Shown piece after piece: positions 50,471-60,965 of a stretch of 64,000 nt of DNA. The DNA lies in assembly GCA_963555705.1 (NCBI GenBank), contig OY743182.1:54316592-54380591 (forward strand), in the 5' to 3' direction. The translations under genes and the position numbers were made by a program. The notes under the pieces were generated by a model. It saw only the letters and a list, made by a program, of their open reading frames with translations, was not told where the DNA came from and made no database searches. The DNA is from Ligustrum vulgare. Its lineage: Eukaryota > Streptophyta > Magnoliopsida > Lamiales > Oleaceae. Position 1 is the stretch's first letter; each line of letters begins with the position of its first letter.

Positions 50471-51417
50471 GAGAAATAGAAGAAATAGAAAATAATAAGA
50501 ATATAGATAAACAAGAATATGAAGGGATAGAAGGTTATGGATTAAAAGTAACTTTTGATAATAATAAGTTCAGAAAAATACAGAAGTTATCTTTAGATTT
50601 GAAAATCGAAAAATGGGAAATATTAGATAGAATATGGAAAAGAGAAAGAGTAGCAATAAATGAATATCATAAAATTGAAAGGGCAACAGATGTTAGAACT
50701 ACTCAAGGAACACACAAATTAAATCTTTTAACTAAAAATACGGTTATAGAATTATTAACAAAGATCAATAGAAAACAAAGTGAAAAGATCCAATATGTTT
50801 ATTTAGCAGGTATCCAAATAATGTTTAAATCATTGTTTAGAGAAGGATTAGATTCCCCTTTGACTGTAAGTTTACATGATGGAAGAATAATAAATTTAAA
50901 AGATAGTCATTTAGGAACAGTGGAAGGAAATCTAGCATATAAGAAATTAATATTTACATGTTACCCAAAATATTGTATATCATTGAAAGACAGAAATTTT
51001 AATGAAGTTTTAGGACTACATTTCAAATTACATAAAGAAGATATAATGGAACCAGGAGATAAAATTATGACTATAGAATATAGGGCATTATACACATTTA
51101 CTAATTCTAATTATGGAAACATTTACTCTAAAAAATCATATATTGAAATTCAAAAAGAATGCAAAGACTTTGGTAAAGCTGTGGAACCAGATAAACAAAT
51201 AAGTTTAGTCCCAAGAAACTATGAACTTACTATAATAAAAAATAAACCAGAAATTATAGAGTTGAGAGAAGAAGAATACCCTAATAATAACAAAACATTT
51301 GAAGATGGCAGATTAATTAGAAGATCAACAAGTTTATTCAATAGAAAACAATTAGGAGAAACCAGTAATACAAGAGAAATAAAACTTCATAGAAATGCTG
51401 GAAATAAAACTCCATAG
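50431..51417 (+). pseudogene. Pararetrovirus 2 movement protein, largely open, fused to a deletion junction
   Basis: A 328-codon open frame, the longest in this virus. It matches the 30K movement-protein superfamily: YVYLAGIQIMFKSLFREG, a central LGTVEGNLAYKKL segment, and a C-terminal MTIEYRALYTFTNSNYGN strand. It overlaps the acidic end of the coat protein. The last residues are not native: they run into an internal deletion that removed protease and most RT. The protein would act at plasmodesmata in a live virus. Confidence 0.85.
51376..51417. repeat. 17-bp direct repeat at the protease/RT deletion junction
   Basis: gaaataaaacttcatag (51376-51392) is repeated as gaaataaaactccatag (51401-51417) with an 8-bp spacer. 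Sequence before it is movement protein; sequence after it is the end of RNase H. Confidence 0.85.
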
Positions 51418-51602
51418 ATGGCAAGCCTATTTGACATTTTATAATTTTGATATAGTTCACATTAAAGGTGTCAATAATTATCTTGCAGACTTTTTAAGTA
51501 GGAATATTGAATTTGCAGATGGATATTATCAAAAAATCCTTGATAAACGCCAAACAGCGAATGAACTTCCTCACAGAGGAAGCTGCAGATATAAAACTTA
51601 GA
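51395..51602 (+). pseudogene. Pararetrovirus 2 RNase H C-terminal remnant
   Basis: It encodes KLHRWQAYLTFYNFDIVHIK followed by GVNNYLADFLSR, the conserved end of the viral RNase H domain. The protease, RT fingers/palm with its catalytic YxDD, and most RNase H are missing between this and the movement protein. Confidence 0.85.
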
Positions 51603-52495
51603 ATTGAGCAATTAGCAGCAACTCTCCAGGAAAGTTTCAAGCAATTGATGGAAATCTTGAAATTTCATTACAATTATACCAAAGAATTGAGTGATAATAT
51701 AATTGAGATTGAATCTAAGTTTGAATCATTAATTACCAAACAGGGTGATACCAAACAGGTTATATCAAAAATACAAACAGGTACATCTTATGGAAGCAGT
51801 GGTGGACCAACGATTAAAAGAGATGAACCAAGTCCAAAGAAAGTAACCATAAATGAAGCCAGTCCTCGAAAAGTGACAATCAAAGATGAACATACAAGGG
51901 TAATCAAAATTCGTGCTGAGGAAGAAGATGATTCCCCTTTTTACCAAAAGAAGACGAATATAAAGCTACTGTCAAAGTTATATATGAACTCCAAGAATGT
52001 GATTATTATTACATTTCATCTGGAGATCATGTATACCCACGATTGATCGTTACTCAGGGAGGAGATCCCGTTATGACAAAAATGACAGCAGATTATGGAT
52101 TTTTGGATCTTATCTACCCAAGGAAAGATTTGAAAGAAATTGAAAAATTTGATGATTTACTAAAAGGAGAAATTTCAAAGTTTGCCCAAGGAAGACCCAT
52201 ATATTTAAAATTTTATTCGATCAGTCCTGAAATTGATGGAATGATATATTATCCTGCTGAGCATATTATCACGATTGGGTATGTTGCTCGAAATTTTCAA
52301 ATTCAAGTTGGAAAAAATGCCAAGCCAGTACCAAATGTTACAAGGTCATGGTTTAGATCTCGAAGGGTGTTGGGAATTAAGGTTCTCTACAACATTGCCA
52401 AAAACTTGTATGATAAAAAATTCAAATGCATATATGCTAGTATAATGGATGGACACTCCTCACTAATGGAGGAAAAGAAAAGTCAACAATCTTGA
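51507..52495 (+). pseudogene. Pararetrovirus 2 transactivator/inclusion-body-like ORF, frameshifted
   Basis: It overlaps the RNase H end. The N-terminal half is helical (51507 to about 51950), with a charged proline/lysine linker (DEPSPKKVTINEASPRKVTI). A frameshift near 51950-52040 joins it to the second half (52043-52495: DYGFLDLIYPRKDLKEIEKF; PVPNVTRSWFRSRRVLG). Last-ORF position upstream of the pregenomic promoter fits the caulimovirid TAV/viroplasmin slot. In living relatives TAV allows re-initiation on polycistronic RNA. Sequence similarity to TAV is weak by eye. Confidence 0.6.
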
Positions 52496-52569
52496 AAGAA
52501 TACATCAACAAGTTTGACACCCATCAAATCTATGGAACCTTTGCTACCTTACAAGAAGCGTGTATAGCA

Positions 52570-52825
52570 AGGAATTGCCCCACATGCCAACAGAACTGAT
52601 GGACAGGTGGAAGCTACTTGATAAATCTGCCTTACATGCCAACAAAATTGATGGACGGGTGGAGGCTGTTTGATAGATCTACTTTATTGCAACAAGGCAG
52701 AACAATGTAAGGACCATGTAAAGACTAAAAAATAGAGGGATAGGTGTCCCTATAATGTAAGGGTCATAGAGAACAGGTGTGTCCTTATAATAAATAAAAG
52801 TAGATAGGTGTGTCCTTATGTAATG
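52570..52825 (+). promoter_or_regulatory. Repeated enhancer-like elements upstream of pararetrovirus 2 promoter
   Basis: A ~57-bp tandem duplication (catgccaaca.aa.tgatgga.gggtgga, 52582-52690) is followed by three copies of taggtgt(gt)cc(t)tat about 40 bp apart (52741-52820). A gatgatgcaagcagtgatgtaattg segment resembling an as-1-type bZIP site lies just before the TATA box. Confidence 0.6.
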
Positions 52826-52888
52826 AAAAGCAGTAAAATTGTTAGGTCGATGATGCAAGCAGTGATGTAATTGTGTCTAATGTAATAT

Positions 52889-52897
52889 TATAAATAG
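52889..52897 (+). promoter_or_regulatory. Pararetrovirus 2 pregenomic RNA promoter TATA box
   Basis: TATAAATAG followed by aggcctccgggctag, about 400 bp after the last large ORF. This is the arrangement of the 35S-type promoter in caulimovirids. Transcription would start at about 52920. Confidence 0.75.
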
Positions 52898-52919
52898 AGG
52901 CCTCCGGGCTAGTTGAAAG

Positions 52920-53353
52920 ACAAAACTCACTTGAGGACTCAGTTTGTGAGAAAGCCAAAAAAATCTTCCGTCTTTGAAAAATTCTCATACCAATCTTGTT
53001 TCAATCTCCATATTATTAATAAAATCCCAATCTACTTATCAAATTATGATGAGTTTCTAAATTCTTGTCTTCTAAATCATATTTCCAAAAAGAAGATATA
53101 TTATTAAGAAAACTCCCTACACTCTGTCCTAGAATATTTTCCATCTAAAAGGTTATACAGTGAAGGCATATATCCCGGTTTAGCTAATAACCCGTGAAGG
53201 CAGGAGGCCATTGAAGGGTGTGGAGCAGAAACCTGTAAGCCTGAAGGTCACTAACAATAGAAGAAAAATACAAAGATACTGAGAACAGGAAAAGAGGTTA
53301 GTATTCTTAATATATCTATCTTTACGGAATTAGGAGGAAGAAGAGCTTTTAAC
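52920..53353 (+). other. Pararetrovirus 2 leader
   Basis: Between the presumed transcription start and the first small ORF. It contains gtgaaggcatatatcccggt...cccgtgaaggcaggaggcc, suggesting local secondary structure. No second primer site was found here. Confidence 0.5.
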
Positions 53354-54826
53354 ATGACAGAATTCAGAATTTTTAAATTTAATTATCAAAACAATCCTTA
53401 TAAGGATGAATATCATAGCATAATTGAACATTTATTCATGCATATACAGTTTACTAGACCCAATAATGAAATAAAAAATTTATATCATGTCTATATGCCA
53501 TGTTTGTTAGCTATTTTTCCAAAATTAAAAGAATTATTAGGAATAGAAATTACAAAATCAATCATTTACTTTTGGCTTGATAGTGATAATACTGAAATAA
53601 ATAATGAATTATATTTAGGAAATGTGTTTAGTAGAGATAATGATTATGATCCTATAATAGATTATGACAGTGATGGAAGAGATGAATCATTCTTTACCAG
53701 TTTTTGAAAATCTTAATATCATGAATGAAAGCAATTATATCATGAAAAAACCCAGAACTAAGAGAGGTCCATATAAAGTTAAAAAGAATATTAAAAGTAA
53801 AAAAGGTATTGAATATGAGAATGAAAGTGATAAAATAGGATACCAAGAGCAACTCTATGCATCACAAGAGATATTAAAAAGTTTTAAAGAAAATTTGATA
53901 GAAAACTTTGCTAGAGGCACTGTAAGATCTATAATGATACAATATATTTAAGATATAATTGATAAATTAGAAAAGAGAAAGAAAAATATTTCAAAATATA
54001 ATATACCATTTGAACCAAGCATAAATATTATGACTGATATAGCTATTATCAATTCTCAAACACTGATAGAATTTAAAAAGTTACTAGAAACTTTATAACT
54101 ACTTTATACTTCTATGTTTTTATAATGCCTGGATTTACTATTGAAGGATTAGACAATTTGTTAGAAAGAATAATGGAAAAAATAGATAATATTATATCTC
54201 AATTAATAGACATGGATGAATCATCTGAACAATATTATATACTTTCAGAAAATCATGATCAATACATTATAGATTATTTTGATATATTACAGCTTAAAAT
54301 AGATTTAGAAAATAAAATTATGATAAATACAGTTCAAACCTAATGCCAGGATATACAATCGAAGGTCTAGATAACCTTTTAGAAAAATTGAGAGATAAAA
54401 TGGAAGATATTAAATATCAAATGGAAAATGAAAATATATCTTCTGAAGAATATAATAAGCTTTTAGAAAAATACGAACAATATATTGTAGATTATTGTAT
54501 TTTACTAGATCAAAGAATGGACTTATATAAAAAAAATTGTATAATAATCAACCTGATAATTAATGGATACTTCAGAAGCATCAACTTCTAATAACTGTGA
54601 TCATAAACTATATTTAGAAAACAAAGAAATTTCATTTTTATTAGCTATTATCGAAAAATCTAAAAATATACATTCTATTGGACAATCTAAACTAAAAGAG
54701 ATATACGAAGATATTGACTATGCTATCCTAAACCGAATAGAATTTAATTCTGTTGAAACAGCAAAAAATATAAATATAGTTCATAAAATTATAGAAGAAT
54801 ACGAAGATATAGAAGAAGAAGTTTAA
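53354..54826 (+). CDS. Array of five small overlapping viral ORFs, unknown function
   Basis: Frames at 53354-53707 (117 aa, MTEFRIFKFNYQ), 53664-53951 (95 aa, basic centre KKPRTKRGPYKVKKNIKSKK), 54125-54343 (72 aa), 54343-54591 (82 aa) and 54563-54826 (87 aa). The third and fourth are paralogs sharing MPG(F/Y)TIEGLDNLLE and are joined by TAATG (stop overlapping start). The others overlap by tens of bases. All are between the pregenomic promoter and the presumed right end of the virus. I recognise no family. Unlike the capsid and TAV genes these frames are uninterrupted, though they are short. Confidence 0.5.
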
Positions 54827-54985
54827 GAAGAAATAACGTTAGGATATATAACTAAAAAAGACCATCCTAAATCTTTGAAAAATTATTACAATATAGAACA
54901 TTTTTAGAAGAATTTAAAAGATTAAAAAATATAAATATAACCAGAAGCCCCGAATTAAATCAACCTGACTAAATTTGGGGGTATA

Positions 54986-55898
54986 TCTTGCAAAATAAAC
55001 AATCCTTTTCATTAAGGGTAATTCTGACATTTTAACAGGAAGGTCTATTTTACTAAAGTTATTGTCTACCAAACTCATTTAAATAAAAACCTCAAAAAGT
55101 TTCACCCTTTAAGGCATGTAAATATTTTAATTCAAGAAGTACACATTTTTTTTCTTTTTCTCATTTTAATTGAAGGACTTATTAAAAACTAAACTAAAAA
55201 CTAACACATTGAAAGGTTGAAGGGACTTATGTAATTGTATGTATATCTTTTGAGAGAGAAAAATTATCTGATGCCTTCAACTTAGAATTACAATGGTATT
55301 TATAGACTCTTTCTTAGAGACGACTGTCTTTCAATAAAGGTGGGGATAAGGTTAGTGGGTTAGGTGCACCACACTAACTTAACGTTCTTTGTTCTATACT
55401 GGTATATAATTGAAGTAAGGGTCCAAAATTTTTCGTTGTCAAAGTAACCTTTAGACATAGTAGTGTGATAAAGGAGTCTACTTCAATTATTTCTCCATGT
55501 GGCTCTCAAACCATTCATCTAGGAATTCCTCTGGGTCCAACAAGATTTGTCACATGTTGCCATCGTCTGTACAAATCCTGCAATTGTGATTTGGATAGCG
55601 CCACAAATGTATGCACAATTCTTCTCTCGTCTTGCTTGTTTCGCTTGCTCCATTTTCAAAAATATTTTCACACCACTCATCAAGATACATCCAATCTTCT
55701 ACTTTTGTTGGTGATGTGGCTTTTTAATAGATTAAATGATTTTGGGACTCGTATACTCAAATATTTTGTTTTTCTTCTATCACCTTTTGGAGGTGTTCGA
55801 ATTATTCTTTATACCCGTTTGCTCTATGAAAAGCTGTCATGTTAACAACATCTTCTGGAGTAGTTTGGTGTATTTCACTACTTTCAGGTCGAAACTGT
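54986..55898. other. Right flank of pararetrovirus 2 and 3' region of LINE 2
   Basis: Non-coding. A T-rich run (55147-55172) could be the poly-A tail of the minus-strand LINE, which would put its 3' end there, but no target duplication was identified. A 126-codon plus-strand frame at 55465-55845 shows no recognisable similarity and lies where LINE 3' sequence is expected. Confidence 0.45.
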
Positions 55899-58550
55899 TT
55901 ACTCTAGTCTAGCCATATAATCAGCTGCCGTATTCCCTTCCCTCCAAATATGCTTGATTCTGATTTTGTGTTCTGCTAGAAATTGTCTGATCTCCATTAA
56001 TTGATATTAAATGTTCCAGTGGCCTTGTTCCTGCTGATTGATAAATTGGATTGCCACTTTAGAATCAGATTCTATGATGATTTTGTTCCAACCATATTTT
56101 TTACATATTCCTATTCCCATTAACACAGCCTGCACCTCTGCTTCCGTGATAGTCCTCTCTCCCAAATTAGTATGATGACAAAGGATCAAATCACCCTTAC
56201 TATCCCTGATGACTGCCCCTGTGAATGCCTTTTTATCTTTGACACTTCCATCTAAATTCAACTTGTAATATCCATCCTTTGGTTTTTCCCAGCTAACGGC
56301 TTGAAACTTTAGTTGCTTTGGCTTTATGGGACTACAAATGTATGCTAGATGAGATCGAAATATGTCCCCATTCTTTTAATGATTTGTGCAGCGGACACCA
56401 TTTTCCCTTCGTAATTTCTCCTATTTCTTTCTAGCCATAAAAACCAGAAGATAATAGGGGGAAAATTTTGAATCATCTTATCATCATTCGTATCTGTAGA
56501 AATAAACCAGTGCAGGGCCAACATGCTAGGGGATCTGTGATCAGCTTCTCACATTTTGAGTTCTGTAGAGATGATTCCAAACTTCCTCAGCTAATGTACC
56601 AGAAATAAAAACATGGTTAATACTTTCACTTTGATTGCAGCATTGACATTTGGAAGCCATTGATATTTTCATTCTTCTTTGCACATTATCCTCGGTATCC
56701 ATCCTCGCCACAATTTCCAGCAAAATATTGATATTTTCAAAGGAATCTGTTTTTGCCATATGATTTTGAACAACAACTGCTGAGTTTTATTTCATCCGAT
56801 GATTTGGCAGCAAGAATTAGTAGAAAATTTTCCTGATGAGCTAGATTTCCAGAATAGCTTATCATCATCTTTGGTAACAGGCACTTGAATAATCTGTTGA
56901 GTAATCTGAGAAGGAAAGTCTCTAGCTACTTTGTCATTATCCCATTTGCCCTCCTTTATGTATTGTTGAATATTTGCCTTTGGACAGTCATGATTTTCTA
57001 TAAGTTCTCCAGAGATCCTTGATTTAGCCAATGTTCTTTATATATGTTAAATTTCCCCTTTCCCATTTTCCAAAATAATTGAGGCTCCATTATATGCAGC
57101 ACTTCGATCATTCTTTTCCATACCAGTGAATCAGACACTTTAGCTATAGCATTCTTGGGGTGGACTTTTTTGCAATATTTAGAGAATAACATTCTACTCC
57201 ACAATGATTTTTGTTGTCTGAAATTCCACCAAAGCGTGCGATCAAAGCTTTTACTTGATTTGCTTATGTCTCTAAAACCCAATCCTCCTCCTTGAACTGG
57301 ATAGCATGATTTCTCCTATGAGGCCCAGTGATATTTTGTCTCAGCAGCTTTATCCCCCCAGAGAAACTTATTATAAAGTTTTTCAATTCTTTGAATAATA
57401 CTTTTAGGTAATGTGTTTGAGAAGTAGCATTCTCCCTCCTGCTGTGAGCAACTGATTTTCCCATAAAAGAATTTGACTTTTAATTTTATCCACCACTGAA
57501 TCAAATAGAAATAATTTCTTCCACCCTTTGTAAAGAGGTACCTCGAAATACATTATAGGTGGCTCCTTAAATTGGAACCCAGTCCATTTAGCAATGATTG
57601 GGATTTTAGCAGATTGAGCTATATAAAAAAAAGAGTTGGACATATTAACATTTTGACCTGAGGCAATTGAATATTGAGACAGAAATTCTATGATCTTGAA
57701 GACTGATTTCTTTTGTCCCATAATGAAAATAATTACATCATCTGCAAAGTGTAGATGAGAAATTGGTATAGACCCACCATATCTGAAAATCAATTCCTTA
57801 TTCTGATCCATCAGTGTATTGATCCTCCTTGACAGAGCTTCAGCCATGATACAAATAGAGATAGGGAGACAGGATCTCCTTGCCTCAACCCTCTAGTTGA
57901 ATGGAAAAAGCCACATAATCCCCCACTGATAAGGATAGAGAAATAACAGTTGGAAACACATCTGTTGATCTTATCAATCTAGCTACTATTGAACCCCATT
58001 TTTTTCCAAAACTTTGAACAAAAATGACCACATTACTCTTTCATATGCTTTTTTCATATCAATTTTAAGCAAAAGACTCCCACCCCTAGCCTTGTTAGAT
58101 ATATTATGCATCAACTCTTGAGCGATCAGAACATTAGCAGTAATACATCTATTAGGCGTGAAACTACTTTGATTCTCAGAAATAATATTAGGTAGGACGC
58201 TGGCAAGCCTATTATTCAGGAGCTTGGTGATCACTTTATTAAGCACATTACATAAGCTGATTGGCCTATATTCTTTCCAGTTCTTAGGAGTGTCATTTTT
58301 AGGAATAAGTACTATGGTTGTAGCTGAGATACCTGGGTGAAGTACTTTCCCTTGGAAAAATTCAATAACAGCCTTAGTCAAGCCATTCTTGATTATATCC
58401 CAGCAACACTGATAGAACCTTGCTCCAAATCCATCAGGCCCAGAAGCACTACATTTGTCTATACTGAAAATAACTCTTTCAATTTCCTCTGCTGTGGGCA
58501 ACCTGTTGAGCATAGAATTCTCTTCATCGGAAATCATCCCCAAAATATTA
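55899..58550 (-). pseudogene. LINE 2 ORF2: RT, zf-RVT and RNase H
   Basis: RT motifs in order: SASGPDGFGARFYQCCW, YRPISLCNVLNKVITK, FTPNRCITANVLIAQEL, LLLKIDMKKAYERVMW (58550-57990), and the catalytic box HLHFADDVIIF (about 57740-57780). The thumb follows, then the zinc-finger domain (SKCQCCNQSESINHVF at 56620-56680). The plant-type RNase H (MNLDGSVKDKKAFTGAVIRD; IIESDSKVAIQFI) ends ADYMARLE at 55899. Stops occur near 57847 and 56006. Confidence 0.92.
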
Positions 58551-58793
58551 GGTCCTGTTCTCTTTGCTGTTTTGAGGTCGTTTTCTGTTTTTATTTTTGA
58601 AAATACCAAAAATGCGTTCTCTTTACCATTTTCAAAAACGTATTTTGGGAAAAAAAAAGTGTACACAAAACGCAAAACGCCCAAAACCTCGTTTTGGGCG
58701 TTTTGAGTGTATTTCAACAAAAAAATGTTCAAAAAGCGTTTCAAGATTTTTTTTTAAAGCAATTTCCTAGCTTGGAACTAAGCTTAAAATAAG

Positions 58794-58841
<48 letters not shown>

Positions 58842-59372
58842 ATCCTAGCTTGGAACTACGTTTGAATAAATTTTTAATTTATTTATTTATTTTTTGGGAA
58901 AATTATCCTAACTTGGAATTAAGCCTAAAAATAAAATTTTATTGAATTCAATATTAACATTACAAAACAAATTAAATGAGAATTCTTGTTATTATATTTC
59001 AAAAAATACCTTAATAAATGGACTTTGATTGTTTTGAAAGAACTTGCATTTTCTGGATTTTAATAGAACCAAAGCTTTTTCAAATCTCGAACCTGACCAA
59101 GCTGTGTTAATATAGATTCTTAGTGCTCACATTAGTGTTTTGCAGGTAACCATGTTTTCAGTGTATTGTGAAAGAAAATTTGAGTTAAATCAGTAGTATT
59201 CTGCAAAATTTCAAACAGAACGTGTTTTCCAGTTTTTCATTTTCAAAAATAGTTCTCAAAAATGACAAACCAAACGCGTTTTCAGCAAATTTGAAAACAA
59301 AAATAAAAACAGGAAATATAAAACATTTTCAAAAATGAAAATACAAAATAAAATATAAATAGAACGCCACCT
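58551..59372. mobile_element. 822-bp DNA element inserted in LINE 2
   Basis: It splits the LINE frame between the DDIPG- and PNILG-encoding parts and is flanked by TATTA on each side. The ends are imperfect inverted repeats (ggtcctgttctcttt versus complement of aaatagaacgccacct), extended by a longer inverted similarity containing ctgtttttatttttgaaaa. It has no coding capacity, so it is a non-autonomous TIR element. The interior carries three copies of atcctagcttggaactaag and a run of 40 T (58796-58835). Confidence 0.75.
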
Positions 59373-60125
59373 TATTAACCCAGGGATATCATCAGCATAT
59401 ATTCAACAATAAACATTTGTTGGAAATATTGCACTACAGATTGTGTAATCTCCCAATCCATCTGTTTCCCGCTTTTTGCTTCCAAAAGCTTTCCTCTTCC
59501 ATCAAAGCCTTATTTAATTTTGCATAAGCCTACTTCAGCTCTACTTTCTGTTCTGAAGTAGGAAAGTTTTCAAAATCCCTTTCCTTTTATGTTAATCAGT
59601 TTCCCAACTTCCTTTATTTTCTTAAATATATTTCCAAAAACCTCCTTATTCCATCGTTTCAGCTTGACTTTTAGCCTTTCCAGCTTGAAATAAAGACCGT
59701 AAAGCCCTTTTGAAAAAGGTATAAGCAGTTGATTCAAGTTTTCTTCAAATTCTTTGTAAAATGAAGAATGTGTACACCAGAAATTGAGAAATCTGAAAGG
59801 CGATTGAAATATTCGATTTCTGTCCTCTTCTTTAAATAGCAAAGGACAATGATCAGAACTATTTTTGTTTATGGCTGTTATCAAATTATTCTACTTAAGA
59901 CTTGCCTGCAAATTAAGAAATGCTTTGTCCAGCTTTTGCCAAAGGTCTCCTCTGTTCCATGTGAAAACATTTCCTTCCATAGGTATTTCTACAAGATTAC
60001 AATCTAATACCATGTTTCTGAAATCTTCCATTGATTGTGAATTAGGAGCTCTGCTTCCCCTTCTTTCCTCCCCTATCAAAATGGCATTGAAATCCCCAGC
60101 AATTAACTATGGAACATCAATATGA
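59373..60125 (-). pseudogene. LINE 2 endonuclease C-terminal half and RT linker
   Basis: It encodes GDFNAIL-type endonuclease sequence (about 60080-60105), a NVFTWNRGDLWQKLDKAF segment, SSDHCPLLF, and the linker RWNKEVFGNIFKKIKEVGKL. It leads to the RT start beyond the 822-bp insertion. A stop at 59888 interrupts it. Confidence 0.85.
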
Positions 60126-60235
60126 TTGTTTGCTTGCCTCATTCCTCAACCTATTTTTCTGTGGCTTTTGTATTGATTTCTTTTATAGCTTGTTGTTTCT
60201 CTCTTTTCTTATTAAATTTCACTGGTAGATTATTT

Positions 60236-60790
60236 TTAGGATTCCAATAGCATTCCACATCTAAGTGCCCCAAATGATGCAAAATTTACAATATGTATTA
60301 GAACCCCTTTTAGTTTCATCTTCATATACCACCTTCTGACACACTTCAAACCATCATTCCCTATTCTTACTCGTTCCGTTTTTGCCTGAGCAAGATCAAT
60401 TTCCACTAAAACCCTAGCTACACTCGGCCTACTTTTTGCTGCCGTCTGCTCATCCAATTTCAGTGGTGTTACAATTACAACAGCCACAGTACAAAATTGC
60501 TTTACCAAAAAAAACTAATGGTAATTGGGGAAAGCTTATCCACATAGGCACTATAGCTAATTCTCTTTCAAGATTAAAATCATATGTGTATTTTAAAACT
60601 CTCATCGAAAATAATCAGACATATTCATCATCACTGCTAAAAGAAAAGATAATATGCCTTGGATCTAATGTAGCAACTGAGAATTCATCTTTGAAACTGA
60701 CCTGCAACAGAGTATGTTTGATGTCCATATTCGAGGGCCTTCCACGAGAGAATTTCCCTATCAGAGATTTGATAAGTGTGATTTTGCACT
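60236..60790 (-). pseudogene. LINE 2 ORF1 fragment (DUF4283-like)
   Basis: Minus-strand sequence with FKDEFSVATLDPRHIIFSF and MWISFPQLPLVFFGKAI, typical of the DUF4283 domain. It is followed, after a break, by KLDEQTAAKSRPSVARVLVE, the segment that precedes the zinc knuckle in plant LINE ORF1 proteins. The knuckle itself is not seen. Confidence 0.8.
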
Positions 60791-60965
60791 TATTTCTATG
60801 CTTAAATTTGCACTAATGTGAGTGTTTTAGAGTATGATATTGCTAAGTTGCATGTTTATTTTAATTGTTTCAGGGACAACGTGGATTGAAGTGCGCTTGG
60901 GCACAGAATGAGAAAAAGGACTCAAAGGGTACAAAATATGAAGTATGGGGATCAATTTGTAAAAT
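60773..60965. other. Possible LTR fragment
   Basis: It begins tgataagtgtgattttgcac and includes a gttgcatgtttatttt...tttcagggacaacgtgg segment. I recall similar starts from plant Gypsy LTRs, but no second copy or target duplication is available here. Confidence 0.3.

Larger units (their letters stand above)
47488..54985 (+). mobile_element. Endogenous pararetrovirus 2 (Caulimoviridae, solendo-/cavemovirus-like), protease and RT deleted
   Basis: A second virus unrelated in sequence to the one at 32-39 kb. The order is primer site, small unknown ORFs, coiled-coil ORF, coat protein with basic tail, movement protein, RNase H C-terminus, inclusion-body/transactivator-like ORF, promoter, leader, and a set of small ORFs. 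The coding strand is extremely A-rich. Stops and frameshifts occur throughout. It appears linearised at the primer site, as expected if a gapped circle integrated. Placement near solendo-/cavemoviruses is from the separate movement protein and terminal transactivator-like ORF; it is an inference. Confidence 0.85.
55150..60790 (-). mobile_element. L1-type LINE 2, interrupted by an 822-bp insertion
   Basis: On the minus strand: an ORF1 fragment (60790-60236), the C-terminal half of the endonuclease (60125-59400), the insertion (59372-58551), the reverse transcriptase (58550-57264), a thumb/zf-RVT region (57260-56541), and RNase H (56261-55899). The N-terminal half of the endonuclease is missing, so ORF1 joins the endonuclease through an internal deletion. 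Several stops and frameshifts exist. The 3' limit is uncertain (see the T-rich run at 55147). Confidence 0.92.

Noticed and set aside
55465..55845. A 126-codon plus-strand frame as a possible host gene.
   Set aside because: No recognisable family, no splice context, and it lies in the probable 3' region of the minus-strand LINE 2.
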